64,000 nucleotides of DNA from Flavobacterium fluvii (GCF_900129545.1 NZ_FQWB01000004.1:186001-250000), one strand, 5' to 3'. Counted from the stretch's first letter, positions 39,601 to 46,869 are shown. Program-made: numbers and translations. The notes: generated by a model from the letters alone, not told the origin.

Positions 39601-40566
39601 GCCACTTACACCTTAATTGGAGGAGTAAAAGGCATCGCAACCTCTACTTTAACATCTACTGGAACTGGTTCAAAAGTACCGCAGCGATACATTCCTGTGG
39701 GACAAGGATTTTTTGTGGATGCTTACTTGGATCCTGCCCTGTCAGGAACCCAAACAACAGTTAGTGGAGGAACCCTGAATTTCAAAAACAGCCAACGCGT
39801 ATTTATGCGAGAAAGCACTCCAACATCAGTTTTTATGAAAACAAGGGCAAGTACCAAAACAACAAACGCCACAAAACCAAAAATTAGATTGGGCTTCGAC
39901 TCCTCTGTTGAAGCGCATCGACAACTATTGGTTGGTGTCGATACTAACACAACCGATCTCTTTGACTTAGGCTACGATGCTCCTATGTTTGACACCAATG
40001 AAAATGACATGTTCTGGAAAATCAACGACAGTCAATTCGTGATTCAAGGGGTACCTGATTTCAATACTAGCCGAATAATTCCTTTAGGCTTGGTCGTTGC
40101 AAATGAAGGCGAGGTAACCATAAAAATTGACGAAACAGAAAACGTTCCTTCCAGCACCCAAATTTATTTACACGATGCCGAAAAAGGAATTTATCACGAC
40201 CTTAAAAACAACTCTTTTAAAACAGCTCTTGCAACAGGAAACTACGACAATCGTTTCTCGTTGACATTTGAAAGTTTAGCGGCTACAACCACGCTCGACG
40301 TTGCTGAAAACGATTCAAATGATGGAATTATAGTCTTGTTCTCCAACAATTACAAAATTTTGATCATCAAGAACAACATTCCTGACTCAACGGTAAACGC
40401 AGTTTCTCTTTACAATATGCTAGGCCAGTTCATTTCAGATTTTGATGTTAAAGACAAGGAACAAACCAATATCCAGATTCCAATAAAAAACTTGCCATCT
40501 GGAATATATATCGTAAAAACAAAAACTTCAAAAGGCGAAAGCAGCAAAAAAATAATCGTGAATTAA
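30616..40566 (+). CDS. Giant T9SS-secreted protein with about 20 HYR repeats and LamG domain (3316 residues)
   Basis: Signal peptide MKKNYFFIFILFFSYSFG, ending near YSQ. Residues 30-280 form a beta-rich head. From residue 285 about 20 HYR-type Ig-like repeats follow: units 1-13, 16 and 17 are 78-79 residues, units 14, 15 and 18 are about 95, and 19-20 are divergent. Each unit has NPTITAP, DNCSV, FPLGNT and VTWTVTD landmarks. After the array come a jelly-roll/MAM-like segment (36660-37340), a LamG domain (DFDGTNDYVTF, RWYHVAVTRNS, DELRIWN), a region shared with the preceding gene (RDQQGKKNSF, GFTMKGTG, VGNPYPSALDA, RYIPVGQGFFV) and a type A T9SS tail (SLYNMLGQFIS, SGIYIVKTKTS, KIIVN). Predicted extended surface stalk presenting a lectin-like tip; adhesion is inferred, not shown. 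Confidence 0.9.
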   Translation: MKKNYFFIFILFFSYSFGYSQNIGDFQSKNIGASIWNNTSSWETWDGSLWTSTSSYPGQNPGTYTVTISNNTTITIPSDLSTTSMGDLIVNGTLVLGNGTSNQHITTLSTKLLTINPTGALTFSGPKVRLILPASDAVIIIGPSGTINGSCTNNDEIFIDTNKYATCVGSGSNTYSFGELIAAGGSVNAKITNPATNSVVPGCTLINLTGGYDGTENNVTYQWKVRDPNGSTTTINSGSLIDATVSTSTSFTPSLSGEHLVSLEVTTSSLATNVETRIFNVVDTTNPTITAPANIATTTNTACTTTGVALGTPTTNDNCSVASVTNNAPAAFPLGNTTVTWTVTDAAGNSATANQTVTVTDNINPTITAPANIASTTNTACTATGVALGTPTTGDNCSVANVTNNAPAAFPLGNTTVTWTVTDAAGNSETANQTVTVTDNINPTITAPATVNTTTNTACTATGVALGTPTTNDNCSVANVTNNAPADFPLGNTTVTWTVTDAAGNSTTANQTVTITDNINPTITAPATVNTITNTACTATGVALGTPTTGDNCSVANVTNNAPSAFPLGNTTVTWTVTDAAGNFTTANQTVTVTDNINPTITAPTTVNTTTNTACTATGVAIGTPITADNCSVANVTNNAPAAFPLGNTTVTWTVTDAAGNFTTANQTVTVTDNILPTITAPATVNTTTNTACTATGVALGTPTTGDNCSVASVTNNAPATFPLGNTTVTWTVTDAAGNSATANQTVTVTDNILPTITAPANISSTTNTACTATGVALGTPTTNDNCSVANVTNNAPSAFPLGNTTVTWTVTDAAGNSTTANQTVTITDNINPTITAPSATTGTTNVGCTSTNVVLGTPITADNCSVASVTNNAPTAFPLGNTAVTWTVTDAAGNTATTNQTVTVTDNILPTITAPSATTGTTNVGCTSTNVVLGTPTTNDNCSVASVTNNAPTAFPLGNTAVTWTVTDAAGNTATANQTVTVTDNIVPTITAPSATTGTTNVGCTSTNVVLGTPTTNDNCSVASVTNNAPAAFPLGITTVTWTVTDGSGRTATANQTVTVTDNINPTITAPAAVNATTNTACTATGVTLGTPTTADNCSVASVTNNAPAAFPLGITTVTWTVTDAAGNFTTANQTVTVTDNILPTITAPATVNTTTNTACTATGVALGTPTTGDNCSVASVTNNAPAAFPLGNTTVTWTIIDGSGRTATATQTVIVTDNINPTITAPSATTGTTNIGCTSTNVVLGTPITADNCSVTSVTNNAPVAFPLGNTTVTWTVTDGSGRTATATQTVTVTDNVNPTISCPANISQNVGTGTCTASITTTNPTTADNCSITKLTWALTGATVASSAATGINNIGTRAFNLGITTATYTITDAANNTATCSFTITVTDNINPTITCPANISQNVGVGTCTASITTTNPTTADNCSVTKLTWALTGATVANSAATGINNLGTQVFNLGATTITYTVSDAANNSISCSYTVTITDNINPTITAPSATTGTTNTGCTSTNVVLGTPTTNDNCSVTSVTNNAPAAFPLGITTVTWTVTDGSGRTATANQTVTVTDNINPTITAPAAVNATTNTACTATGVTLGTPTTADNCSVASVTNNHPSTTYPLGSTIVIWTVTDGSGRTATANQTVNVTDNINPTITCPTNITANTSASCTASVVTPTPTTADNCSVTKLTWTLTGATIASSATTGINNLGTKVFNLGITTATYRVEDAAGNFTTCSFTVTVIDNIAPTVTLSNVTAQCSITLTAPTASDNCAGTVTGTTNDAITYYTEGTYVVTWVFNDGNGNVTTRTQNVTIDDTIAPVANLASLPTLNISGCQIDTLTPPTATDNCRGTITGTTTQLPITTQGNTAVTWTYNDSNGNITTQTQNIVLTAPPISGGNLAGFISTIVPSMTPSDNIAITSCPDEENPIRINLSNQIGSIVRWEKFEAGDTAWSIIANTNNFYDIVFNFSNTKSTLFRVLIQVGNCTRYSNIVNVHAIPPDVPPILDQNSFNICLNNSVTLVARSGYTSTVDVGDGGDFNSGQFPDKWDPTQWKIDGEVAGAQWTAAGNNTKFNNWSGTNNHPVGTLYKIEYNSNDLKFGIAHGNFNSAAYIADFGVGPTTLETPIFSLVGLKTAAVQFDQAYNLHAGDYAKLELSLDGGLTYTVVLQNLMGTSPQAKSWAPVPYPYQAPKSNNSTTTYFNFQNDNSSFDISEYIGNTNVRVKWTFFGTTDESTWAIDNITIPVRPYTDIIEWTDGLGTPGEYIIRDQLAAAYTFTPSAPGVHQYGATSLINGCRAYDPDGTAIATVKVNYAYAGQAIAYTNAECGERTVQLNAYDNTKSADLNKANGAYPLALNTFSDDPGTGETGKWSVFSTTNTCGTYSFSEISSPTSTFSGDAGVYILRWKLDVSGCYSDVQVTLTNCNVVDFDGTNDYVTFKNNYGLVTDFSIEVWVKPNPQPANPLSNIQTILSKRNANNLINGYDLRLTGTTLSFNWNSGSQIVSPFPLTTSRWYHVAVTRNSGIYRLYVDGIEVVNAAGSAPIVNTSDCIAGAMDQTGSAPNRPVNYFSGWLDELRIWNTGLTPDHIRQMMNQQIINNSTAVRGEIIPLDVKGPDANKDGIDDQPLLWANLLGYYRMNQIACGYLNPFGGKGVDGKLRNITSSQEETAPLPYTSIRDGNWTDRGTGTTPWKYGDSVWDYPNSIGYNGTPIDWNIVQTAHNINSGNKDITVLGLISTAGKLTIADPVATAPIENNDGQSLWITHYLKLNGTIDLVGESQLLQKRYLPTQFIESTLDVTSSGYIERDQQGKKNSFNYNYWSSPVSNIQGIINNTTYSPASVLRDGTISSTPKNITFGDGAFFADGTLSNPILTSNRWIWSYNSKTLESNTEWQDYYQWNYIGNTGLLKTGEGFTMKGTGGIAAIDALQNYVFVGKPNNGDIALPLPYDQTYLVGNPYPSALDADEFILDNLAGRAGVNVFNGALYFWDHFGLSNNHNLAEYEGAYATYTLIGGVKGIATSTLTSTGTGSKVPQRYIPVGQGFFVDAYLDPALSGTQTTVSGGTLNFKNSQRVFMRESTPTSVFMKTRASTKTTNATKPKIRLGFDSSVEAHRQLLVGVDTNTTDLFDLGYDAPMFDTNENDMFWKINDSQFVIQGVPDFNTSRIIPLGLVVANEGEVTIKIDETENVPSSTQIYLHDAEKGIYHDLKNNSFKTALATGNYDNRFSLTFESLAATTTLDVAENDSNDGIIVLFSNNYKILIIKNNIPDSTVNAVSLYNMLGQFISDFDVKDKEQTNIQIPIKNLPSGIYIVKTKTSKGESSKKIIVN
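33718..33926 (+). repeat. 209-bp segment identical to 35224-35432
   Basis: Base-by-base comparison shows no difference over 209 positions, covering the end of HYR unit 10 and the first half of unit 11. The copy is 1506 bases downstream in units 16-17. Recent duplication or gene conversion. Confidence 0.92.
35224..35432 (+). repeat. Second copy of the 209-bp identical segment
   Basis: Partner of 33718-33926. Identity breaks on the left at a T/C difference and on the right at a G/A difference, then the units diverge (NNHPSTTYPLG in unit 17). Confidence 0.92.
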
Positions 40567-40650
40567 CTTGATTAATACTGAAATCTTAAAACTCATTTTT
40601 GTAAAATTAATTAACTATTTTTAGCAGATTACCATATTTTACAAACAAGA

Positions 40651-40678
40651 AACGTCCCGAGAAATCGAGACGTTTTTT
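40651..40678 (+). terminator. Terminator after the HYR-repeat gene
   Basis: AACGTC-C-CGA, GAAA loop, TCG-A-GACGTT followed by TTTTTT. One C-A mismatch in the stem. It lies 85 bases past the stop and 21 before the hisS stop, so it may serve both convergent genes. Confidence 0.8.
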
Positions 40679-40698
40679 CGTTTATATAAAATTGAAGC

Positions 40699-42297
40699 TT
40701 ACAACAAAGCCTTTTTCAAACCATCAAAATCAAGTAAAACCTGTTCGCCGGAAACTAAATTCTTCAAAGCAAATTTCCCTTCATTCATTTCAGATTCACC
40801 AACGATAACAGCATAAGGAATTCCGCGTTTGTCTGCATGTTGAAACTGTTTTCCCACCTTTACATTATCAGGATACAATTCTACTTTTACTCCAAAACTT
40901 CTCAATTGAGTGATGGCTTTCATCGAATAAAAAGCTTCTTTTTCTCCATAATTGATAAACAAGGCTTTTGATGTAGAAGTCACTGTTTCTGGGAATAAAT
41001 TCAATTCTTCGATAACCAGATAAATTCGGTCTAGACCAAAAGAAATCCCTACTCCGCTCATATCTTTCAAACCGAAAATTCCAGTCAAATCATCATATCT
41101 TCCGCCACCTCCGATAGAACCCATCGAAACGGTTTTTGGTGCAGCAACTTCAAAAATAGCTCCTGTATAGTAATTCAATCCGCGAGCCAAAGTCACATCT
41201 AAATCTAAAACTGCTTTATTCAAACCAAGGTTGGTCACGTTGTCACAAATAAATCGCAACTCTTCAACCCCTTTCAATCCTTCTTCAGATTCCGCCAATA
41301 AAGCAGAAAGTTTTTCTATTTTTTCCGAAATGGTTCCAGTGAAACTGAATAAAGGCTGTACTTTTTCTATTGCTGATTCTGCAATGCCTTTTTCAATCAT
41401 TTCCTTTTTCACACCATCCTCGCCTATTTTATCAAGCTTGTCCAAAGCCACCGTAAAATCGATTAATTTATCTTTGGCGCCAATAACTTCGGCAATTCCC
41501 GAAAGGATTTTGCGGTTGTTGATTTTAATGGTCACGCCTTCCAAGCCCAATTGTGTAAAAACCGAATCGTACAATTGCACCAATTCTACTTCTTGCCACA
41601 AGGATTTCGAACCCACCACATCGGCATCGCATTGGAAAAACTCCCTGAAACGCCCCTTTTGAGGACGATCGGCACGCCAAACGGGTTGTATCTGGTATCT
41701 TTTGAATGGAAACTCAATTTCGCTTTGGTGTTGTACCACGTATCTTGCAAAAGGAACGGTCAAATCATAACGCAACGCTTTTTCGGAAATAATAGGAGTT
41801 AATTTTGAAGATATCTTTTCTGTTAAATGAACATTTAAGAACTTATTTAATTGATTTTCTAAAGCATCTAAATCGGATTCTTCTTGATCTCCTTCTAAAT
41901 AAAATACTATTGCCTCTCTTATATTGTTATTTTCAGAAAGAAAATCTTGAATATCTTTAGGAAAACTAGCCGAAATCTTGTTTTTTCCTACCTCTTTAGT
42001 TTTATCATAAAGATTTTGAAAATAATTTTTAAGTTTTTTTTCTTCATCTTTAAATGTAACTAAAACATTTTCATTGAAATATTTACCCGAATTCAAAATC
42101 TTGAAAATTAATCGATCGCCTTCTTCCCCGTATTTTCCCATCAGGGTTTCGGAGTTTTCGAACGAAGGAGTTTCTATCGGTTGGAAACCAAATTTTTCGA
42201 AATTGCTTTTTATGGTTGCGATGATATATTGACGTTTTGCCACCTCGGCAGGTGAAAAATCTCTTGTCCCTTTTGGAATGCTTGGTTTTGATGCCAT
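40699..42297 (-). CDS. hisS: Histidyl-tRNA synthetase with AT-rich insertion
   Basis: 532 residues; class II synthetase charging tRNA-His. Motif 2 ([13 protein letters not shown]), the histidine-A motif ([14 protein letters not shown]) and motif 3 ([19 protein letters not shown]) are intact, so the enzyme should be active. Bacteroidota HisRS usually has roughly 455-460 residues. Here, after [12 protein letters not shown] (residue 71) and before [14 protein letters not shown], about 92 residues replace the usual short linker. The extra part is Lys/Glu/Asn/Phe-rich, and its DNA (about 41809-42084) is clearly more AT-rich than the flanks. The frame is continuous, so this is an insertion within the catalytic domain, not a pseudogene. 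Confidence 0.95.
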   Translation of the reverse strand: MASKPSIPKGTRDFSPAEVAKRQYIIATIKSNFEKFGFQPIETPSFENSETLMGKYGEEGDRLIFKILNSGKYFNENVLVTFKDEEKKLKNYFQNLYDKTKEVGKNKISASFPKDIQDFLSENNNIREAIVFYLEGDQEESDLDALENQLNKFLNVHLTEKISSKLTPIISEKALRYDLTVPFARYVVQHQSEIEFPFKRYQIQPVWRADRPQKGRFREFFQCDADVVGSKSLWQEVELVQLYDSVFTQLGLEGVTIKINNRKILSGIAEVIGAKDKLIDFTVALDKLDKIGEDGVKKEMIEKGIAESAIEKVQPLFSFTGTISEKIEKLSALLAESEEGLKGVEELRFICDNVTNLGLNKAVLDLDVTLARGLNYYTGAIFEVAAPKTVSMGSIGGGGRYDDLTGIFGLKDMSGVGISFGLDRIYLVIEELNLFPETVTSTSKALFINYGEKEAFYSMKAITQLRSFGVKVELYPDNVKVGKQFQHADKRGIPYAVIVGESEMNEGKFALKNLVSGEQVLLDFDGLKKALL

Positions 42298-42473
42298 TTT
42301 TTATTTACAATATTTGATTTATGATTTACGAAATTATTTATGTTTTTGGCAAAATCCCAAATCGTAAATCGCAAATCGTAAATTGGGTACAAATATCTTG
42401 TTTTTAAAATAAATATCCCATCTTCTAAAGTAAACTTGTAACAAAAATTGTAATTTCGTGTCAAATAGGCACT

Positions 42474-43715
42474 ATGTTTAAACTATTTCGAGAAAACGTC
42501 CGAATTGCTACAGGTTCCATCAGAACCCAATTGTTGCGCACCATTCTTACCGTGTTGATTATTGCCATAGGAATTACCGCCTTGGTAGGAATCCTAACTG
42601 TAGTTTCAGCTTTGGAAAACACATTGTCCTCTGATTTTGCTTCGATGGGAGCCAATACGTTCAATATTAATCAATACGAAAATAACTCTCGAAGACGTGG
42701 CGGCGGAGAAAGAGAAATCATAAATCCCATTATTTCTTATCCTGAAGTAGTAGCTTTCAAAAACAAATACAAATATCCTTTTACCGAAACTTCGGTTTCT
42801 TTTACGGCCACTTCAACAGCTGAAATCAAATACGAATCCCAGAAAACCGACCCAGAAAACACGATAGTTGGTGTTGACGAATATTTTATGACCAACTCGG
42901 GTTTAGAAACCAGTTCAGGGAGGAATTTCACTGGTTTTGACATCCAAAACAACACATATAATTGCATTGTAGGTTCCGATTTTCAAAAAGGATTGTTGAA
43001 GGACGTAAACCCGATAGACAAAATAATTTCGATTCGTGGCGCCAAGTTTAAAGTTATTGGAGTGTTGAAAGAAAAAGGCTCCACCTTTGGCAACAGCCAG
43101 GATTTAAGGGTATTAATCCCCGTTCAAGTGGCGCGTTCCCTGTTTACCGCACCCAATATAAATTACACGATAAGCGTAATGGTCGCCCAGAAAGAAATGC
43201 TGGATCAAGCCATTGACGACGCCAACAACACGATGCGCAGAGTTCGCAAATTGAATCCCGTACAAGACAATAATTTTTCCGTCGTGAGAAGCGACGATTT
43301 GATCAACAGAATTCTCAGTATTACCCAATATTTGGGAATTGCTTCATGGATCATCGGCATCATCACGGTTCTCGGATCGTCTATCGCCTTGATGAACATC
43401 ATGATTGTTTCGGTTACGGAACGCACCCGAGAAATTGGCGTTAGAAAAGCATTGGGAGCCAAAAAAAGAACCATTGCTTTCCAATTTTTCATAGAAACGT
43501 TGCTTATTGGTCAACTCGGTGGTTTGGCAGGAATTATTTTCGGAATTTCGATTGGTTATGCCTTGGCAACAGCAATGGATTTCTCTTTTGTAATTCCTTG
43601 GGGTGCAATCATGTCGGCTTTTATTACCAGTTTTGTCGTGGCCTTAGTTTCTGGTTTGTATCCAGCCGTCAAGGCCGCAAAACTAGACCCAATTGAAGCA
43701 TTGCGATACGAGTAG
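42474..43715 (+). CDS. MacB-type ABC transporter permease (FtsX fold)
   Basis: 413 residues. One N-terminal transmembrane helix (TILTVLIIAIGITALVGIL), a periplasmic MacB-like domain (about 50-275), and three C-terminal helices. It shows the FtsX/MacB signature MNIMIVSVTERTREIGVRKALGA and ends PAVKAAKLDPIEALRYE. No ATPase gene is adjacent, so the nucleotide-binding partner is encoded elsewhere. Substrate class for such permeases includes lipoproteins, antibiotics and peptides; it cannot be specified here. A weak TAATTTCG resembles a -7 box just upstream. Divergent from hisS across a spacer with repeated TCGTAAATC words. Confidence 0.88.
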   Translation: MFKLFRENVRIATGSIRTQLLRTILTVLIIAIGITALVGILTVVSALENTLSSDFASMGANTFNINQYENNSRRRGGGEREIINPIISYPEVVAFKNKYKYPFTETSVSFTATSTAEIKYESQKTDPENTIVGVDEYFMTNSGLETSSGRNFTGFDIQNNTYNCIVGSDFQKGLLKDVNPIDKIISIRGAKFKVIGVLKEKGSTFGNSQDLRVLIPVQVARSLFTAPNINYTISVMVAQKEMLDQAIDDANNTMRRVRKLNPVQDNNFSVVRSDDLINRILSITQYLGIASWIIGIITVLGSSIALMNIMIVSVTERTREIGVRKALGAKKRTIAFQFFIETLLIGQLGGLAGIIFGISIGYALATAMDFSFVIPWGAIMSAFITSFVVALVSGLYPAVKAAKLDPIEALRYE

Positions 43716-43727
43716 ATTTACAATGTT

Positions 43728-43758
43728 CGATATTTGATATACGATAAATCAAATATCG
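43728..43758. repeat. 11-bp inverted repeat between convergent genes
   Basis: CGATATTTGAT at 43728-43738 and ATCAAATATCG at 43748-43758, loop of 9. It lies between the convergent ABC permease and prmC stops. May act as a bidirectional transcription end, but no T-run is present. Confidence 0.6.
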
Positions 43759-43764
43759 TATATC

Positions 43765-44625
43765 TCAAATCACACCTTTCATCATCCTGTCATTACCGTA
43801 AATATCTTTACGTAATTCAATGTTTTTGAAATCCATTTTTTCAAGCAACTCCATCATTTCTTTACCAAGATATTGATTGATTTCGAAGAATAATTGTCCA
43901 TTTGGAGACAAGTTTTTTTGGGCCAATTCGGCAATTTTTCTATAAAAAACAAGTGCATCATTATCTTCGACAAATAGTGCCAAATGCGGTTCGTTGTCCA
44001 AAACATTTTTCTTGATTTCCTGTTTTTCCAATTCTCGAACATAAGGGGGATTCGAAACAATGATGTCGAATTGCTGTCCCAAATCTTCGGTTTCAAGAAT
44101 GTTTTTTTCAATAAAAGTAACATTCACTGCATTGATTTTGGCGTTTTTTTGGGCTGTGGCCAATGCTTTTTCGGAAACATCAATCGCAAAAACTTGGGCG
44201 TTAAGGATATTTTTTGCCAAAGCAATGGCGATGCAGCCACTTCCTGTTCCAATATCCAGAATTTTAACCTTCTTGTCATTGCGAGGAACGAAGTAATCTC
44301 CAATAATCCATTCGACCAATTCCTCCGTTTCCGGTCTTGGAATCAACACGTTTTCATTGACTTCAAATTCCAAACCATAAAAACTGGTTTTCCCCAACAA
44401 GTATTGGATAGGTATTTCTTGTTTTAATTCCTCCAAAATAGAATTCCAAACTTGAATTTCTTCATTGGAAAAAGTCAAATCAGAATTCAAGGCCAAATCA
44501 ATTCTCTTCAATTGTTTTTTCTCTTCCAAAATCAAATAGAAAAAACTCTCCGCTTCGCCAGCATCGTAAATTGCCGAAAGTTCTTGAATGAATTGGATTC
44601 TGTAATCTTTTATTTTCGTACTCAT
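43765..44625 (-). CDS. prmC: Peptide chain release factor N5-glutamine methyltransferase
   Basis: 286 residues, usual length. Methylates the GGQ glutamine of release factors using S-adenosylmethionine. The N-terminal helical domain recognises RF (QYLLGKTSFYGLEFEV), followed by the RPETEELVEW motif, SAM-binding ILDIGTGSGCIAIALAK and the catalytic NPPY in VSNPPYV. The start codon lies 3 bases after the stop of the upstream GNAT gene, so the two form an operon. Confidence 0.94.
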   Translation of the reverse strand: MSTKIKDYRIQFIQELSAIYDAGEAESFFYLILEEKKQLKRIDLALNSDLTFSNEEIQVWNSILEELKQEIPIQYLLGKTSFYGLEFEVNENVLIPRPETEELVEWIIGDYFVPRNDKKVKILDIGTGSGCIAIALAKNILNAQVFAIDVSEKALATAQKNAKINAVNVTFIEKNILETEDLGQQFDIIVSNPPYVRELEKQEIKKNVLDNEPHLALFVEDNDALVFYRKIAELAQKNLSPNGQLFFEINQYLGKEMMELLEKMDFKNIELRKDIYGNDRMMKGVI

Positions 44626-44628
44626 AAG

Positions 44629-45117
44629 TTAAATTAATTCCTTCAACATCCACACCGGGCAAGAAACGTGACCCGTACTTCCCATTGGCGAACAAATGTA
44701 GTCAAAACCCACTTTCTTGTAGAGCTTCTGGGCATCGTGCATAAAAGGCATCGTTTCGAGATAACATTTTTCGAAACCGAAATCCTTGGCTGCCTGTAAA
44801 CATTTTTCCATCATTAGGCTTCCAATTCCCAAACCACGAGCTTCTGGCAAGAAATACATTTTTTGCAATTCACAGATGGTTTCTGCTTCTTTTTCCAATG
44901 GTGCCATTCCTGCTCCACCAATAATTTTACCATTGTTTTCAACCACATAATAAACCGATTTCGGCTTATTGTATTCCTCAAACATTAAATCCAAATACGG
45001 ATCGGCATAAGCAGTACCCACTTTTGGGATATTCAATTCGTCAAAAACGGTTCGTATTAATTGGGCAACCGCTTGATTGTCTTTCTTTTCTATTTTTCTG
45101 ATACTCCAATTTTCCAT
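44629..45117 (-). CDS. GNAT family N-acetyltransferase
   Basis: 162 residues. The acetyl-CoA-binding motif A is seen as FLPEARGLGIGSLMM (the R/Q-x-x-G-x-G/A pattern), with the strand-4 bulge GGAGMAPLEKE before it and YKKVGF near the end. Substrate unknown; the set of residues resembles small-molecule or amino-acid acetyltransferases. It heads the operon with prmC and is preceded by a complete promoter. Confidence 0.88.
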   Translation of the reverse strand: MENWSIRKIEKKDNQAVAQLIRTVFDELNIPKVGTAYADPYLDLMFEEYNKPKSVYYVVENNGKIIGGAGMAPLEKEAETICELQKMYFLPEARGLGIGSLMMEKCLQAAKDFGFEKCYLETMPFMHDAQKLYKKVGFDYICSPMGSTGHVSCPVWMLKELI

Positions 45118-45144
45118 TTTTTTGAAATGCTGGTTTTAATGATA

Positions 45145-45178
45145 CAAAAATAGTTATTGTTTATTGCATTAATCCAAA
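45145..45178 (-). promoter_or_regulatory. Promoter of the GNAT-prmC operon (TTTG-N22-TATTTTTG)
   Basis: On the minus strand, TTTG at 45178-45175 and TATTTTTG at 45152-45145. The -7 box ends 27 bases upstream of the GNAT start. Confidence 0.6.
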
Positions 45179-45211
45179 GATTCAAAACTAAATCCTAAAC
45201 TCAAAAATTAC

Positions 45212-45219
45212 TACTTTTG
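45212..45219 (+). promoter_or_regulatory. -7 box (TACTTTTG) directly before ribD
   Basis: Exact TAnnTTTG match that ends only 5 bases before the GTG start of ribD, implying an mRNA with almost no leader. Confidence 0.5.
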
Positions 45220-45224
45220 TATTT

Positions 45225-46268
45225 GTGAAAACCAATGAAAAATACATCCGCCGTTGCATTGAATTAGCCCAAAATGGCTTGGGAACAACTTACCCCAATC
45301 CAATGGTGGGGAGCGTTATTGTACATGACGGCAAAATCATAGGCGAAGGCTGGCACAAAAAATCAGGTGAACCACACGCCGAAGTCAATGCCATAAATTC
45401 CGTAAAAGACAAATCGCTGTTGAAAAAATCAACCATTTACGTGAGTTTGGAACCTTGCAGCCATTTCGGAAAAACTCCTCCTTGTTGCAATTTGATTATT
45501 GAAAACAACATTCCAAATGTAGTTATTGGAACCGTTGACCCCAACATAAAAGTAGCTGGAAACGGTATCAAAAAATTAATGGAAGCTGGCATAAACGTCA
45601 CCGTTGGTGTCCTCGAAAACGAATGCAACGAGCTGAACAAACGCTTTTTTACTTTCCACGAAAAGAAAAGACCTTATATCATCTTGAAATGGGCGGAAAG
45701 CCAGGATGGTTTTATTGCTCCTTTATCAAAATCAGAACAAAAACCAGTCTGGATCACCAATGAATTTTCACGACAATTAGTGCACAAATGGAGAAGCGAA
45801 GAACAAGCCATTTTGGTGGGAACCAATACCGTTATTGACGACAATCCAAAGTTGGACGTAAGGGATTGGACAGGAAAAAATCCTGCCAGAATTGTTTTGG
45901 ATCAAAATAATCGGATTCCAAAAGACAGCCACATCTTCAACAATCAAGTCAAAACCATTGTTTTTTCGAAATCTAACACCTCAATTAACAAAGAAAATAG
46001 TAACTTTGAAGTAATTGATTTTGGACAAAACATAGGCCAACAAATAATTGATGTTTTATATCGACACCAAATCCAATCTATTATCATAGAAGGCGGCAGA
46101 GAAACCTTGCAGACTTTTATTGACGGAAACTTTTGGGATGAAGCACGAATATTCATTGGAGACAATTCCTTTGAAAAGGGAACAAAAGCCCCAATTATAG
46201 CTTTAAAAAATAGTACAAAATATGCTGTTGGAAACGACACACTCATAATATCTAGAAACCATGATTAA
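45225..46268 (+). CDS. ribD: Riboflavin biosynthesis deaminase/reductase RibD
   Basis: 347 residues. Bifunctional diaminohydroxyphosphoribosylaminopyrimidine deaminase and 5-amino-6-(5-phosphoribosylamino)uracil reductase. The deaminase zinc site is HAEVNAI plus PCSHFGKTPPC. The reductase domain follows from about residue 150 (ILKWAESQDGFIA, EEQAILVGTNTVIDDNP, IIIEGGRETL). The start is a GTG: there is an in-frame TAA just upstream, and no earlier usable ATG keeps the EKYIRRCIELA N-terminus. The -7 box sits 5 bases in front. The 3' end overlaps the HAD gene by 8 bases. Confidence 0.94.
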   Translation: MKTNEKYIRRCIELAQNGLGTTYPNPMVGSVIVHDGKIIGEGWHKKSGEPHAEVNAINSVKDKSLLKKSTIYVSLEPCSHFGKTPPCCNLIIENNIPNVVIGTVDPNIKVAGNGIKKLMEAGINVTVGVLENECNELNKRFFTFHEKKRPYIILKWAESQDGFIAPLSKSEQKPVWITNEFSRQLVHKWRSEEQAILVGTNTVIDDNPKLDVRDWTGKNPARIVLDQNNRIPKDSHIFNNQVKTIVFSKSNTSINKENSNFEVIDFGQNIGQQIIDVLYRHQIQSIIIEGGRETLQTFIDGNFWDEARIFIGDNSFEKGTKAPIIALKNSTKYAVGNDTLIISRNHD

Positions 46269-46869
46269 TACCATCATTTTTGATTTTGGAGACATTTTTA
46301 TCAATTTAGATAAACAAGCCACTATTGACGCCCTGAAAAAATTAGGATTAAAGGAATGGAATGAGGAATTGGATCGATTAAACATACAATTTGAAAAAGG
46401 TCAAATCTCAAGAGAAGATTTCCTTTTGGGCTTTCAAAGACAAATACCAAATGCTTCCATTGACCAAATTTTGGAGGCTTGGAATGCCATTCTTCTGGAT
46501 TTCCCTTTGCAACGATTGGAATTTCTGCAAAAACTTTCAAAAAAATACCGCCTGTTTTTATTAAGCAACACCGATTCCATCCATATAGATACTTTCGAAA
46601 AAGAAAACGGCATTTCTTTTTACAGTGATTTTTACCAATGTTTTGAAAAAGTCTATTTTTCCTTTGAAATGGGAATGAGAAAACCCGATGCCGAAATTTA
46701 CAATTACCTGATAGACAACCACGAATTATCAGCAAAACACACTTTATTCGTTGACGACAAAAAAGAAAATACCGATGCCGCACTCCTGTTGGGGCTTCAC
46801 GTCTGGAATTTGCAAGTGGGCCAGGAAGACGTCGTGAATTTATTTTCAAGAAAAGAACTGCCTCTTTGA
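46261..46869 (+). CDS. HAD-superfamily hydrolase (YihX-like)
   Basis: 202 residues. The nucleophile Asp is in FDFGDIF; the usual second Asp (DxD) is a Gly here, as in the YihX/alpha-D-glucose-1-phosphatase branch (FDLGNV). Motif II LLSNTD, motif III MRKPDAEIY and motif IV FVDDKKENTDAA are all present, so it should be a phosphatase. It overlaps ribD by 8 bases. Because the RibD product must be dephosphorylated before RibE/RibH, this could supply that phosphatase, but that is inference from position only. Confidence 0.85.
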   Translation: MINTIIFDFGDIFINLDKQATIDALKKLGLKEWNEELDRLNIQFEKGQISREDFLLGFQRQIPNASIDQILEAWNAILLDFPLQRLEFLQKLSKKYRLFLLSNTDSIHIDTFEKENGISFYSDFYQCFEKVYFSFEMGMRKPDAEIYNYLIDNHELSAKHTLFVDDKKENTDAALLLGLHVWNLQVGQEDVVNLFSRKELPL

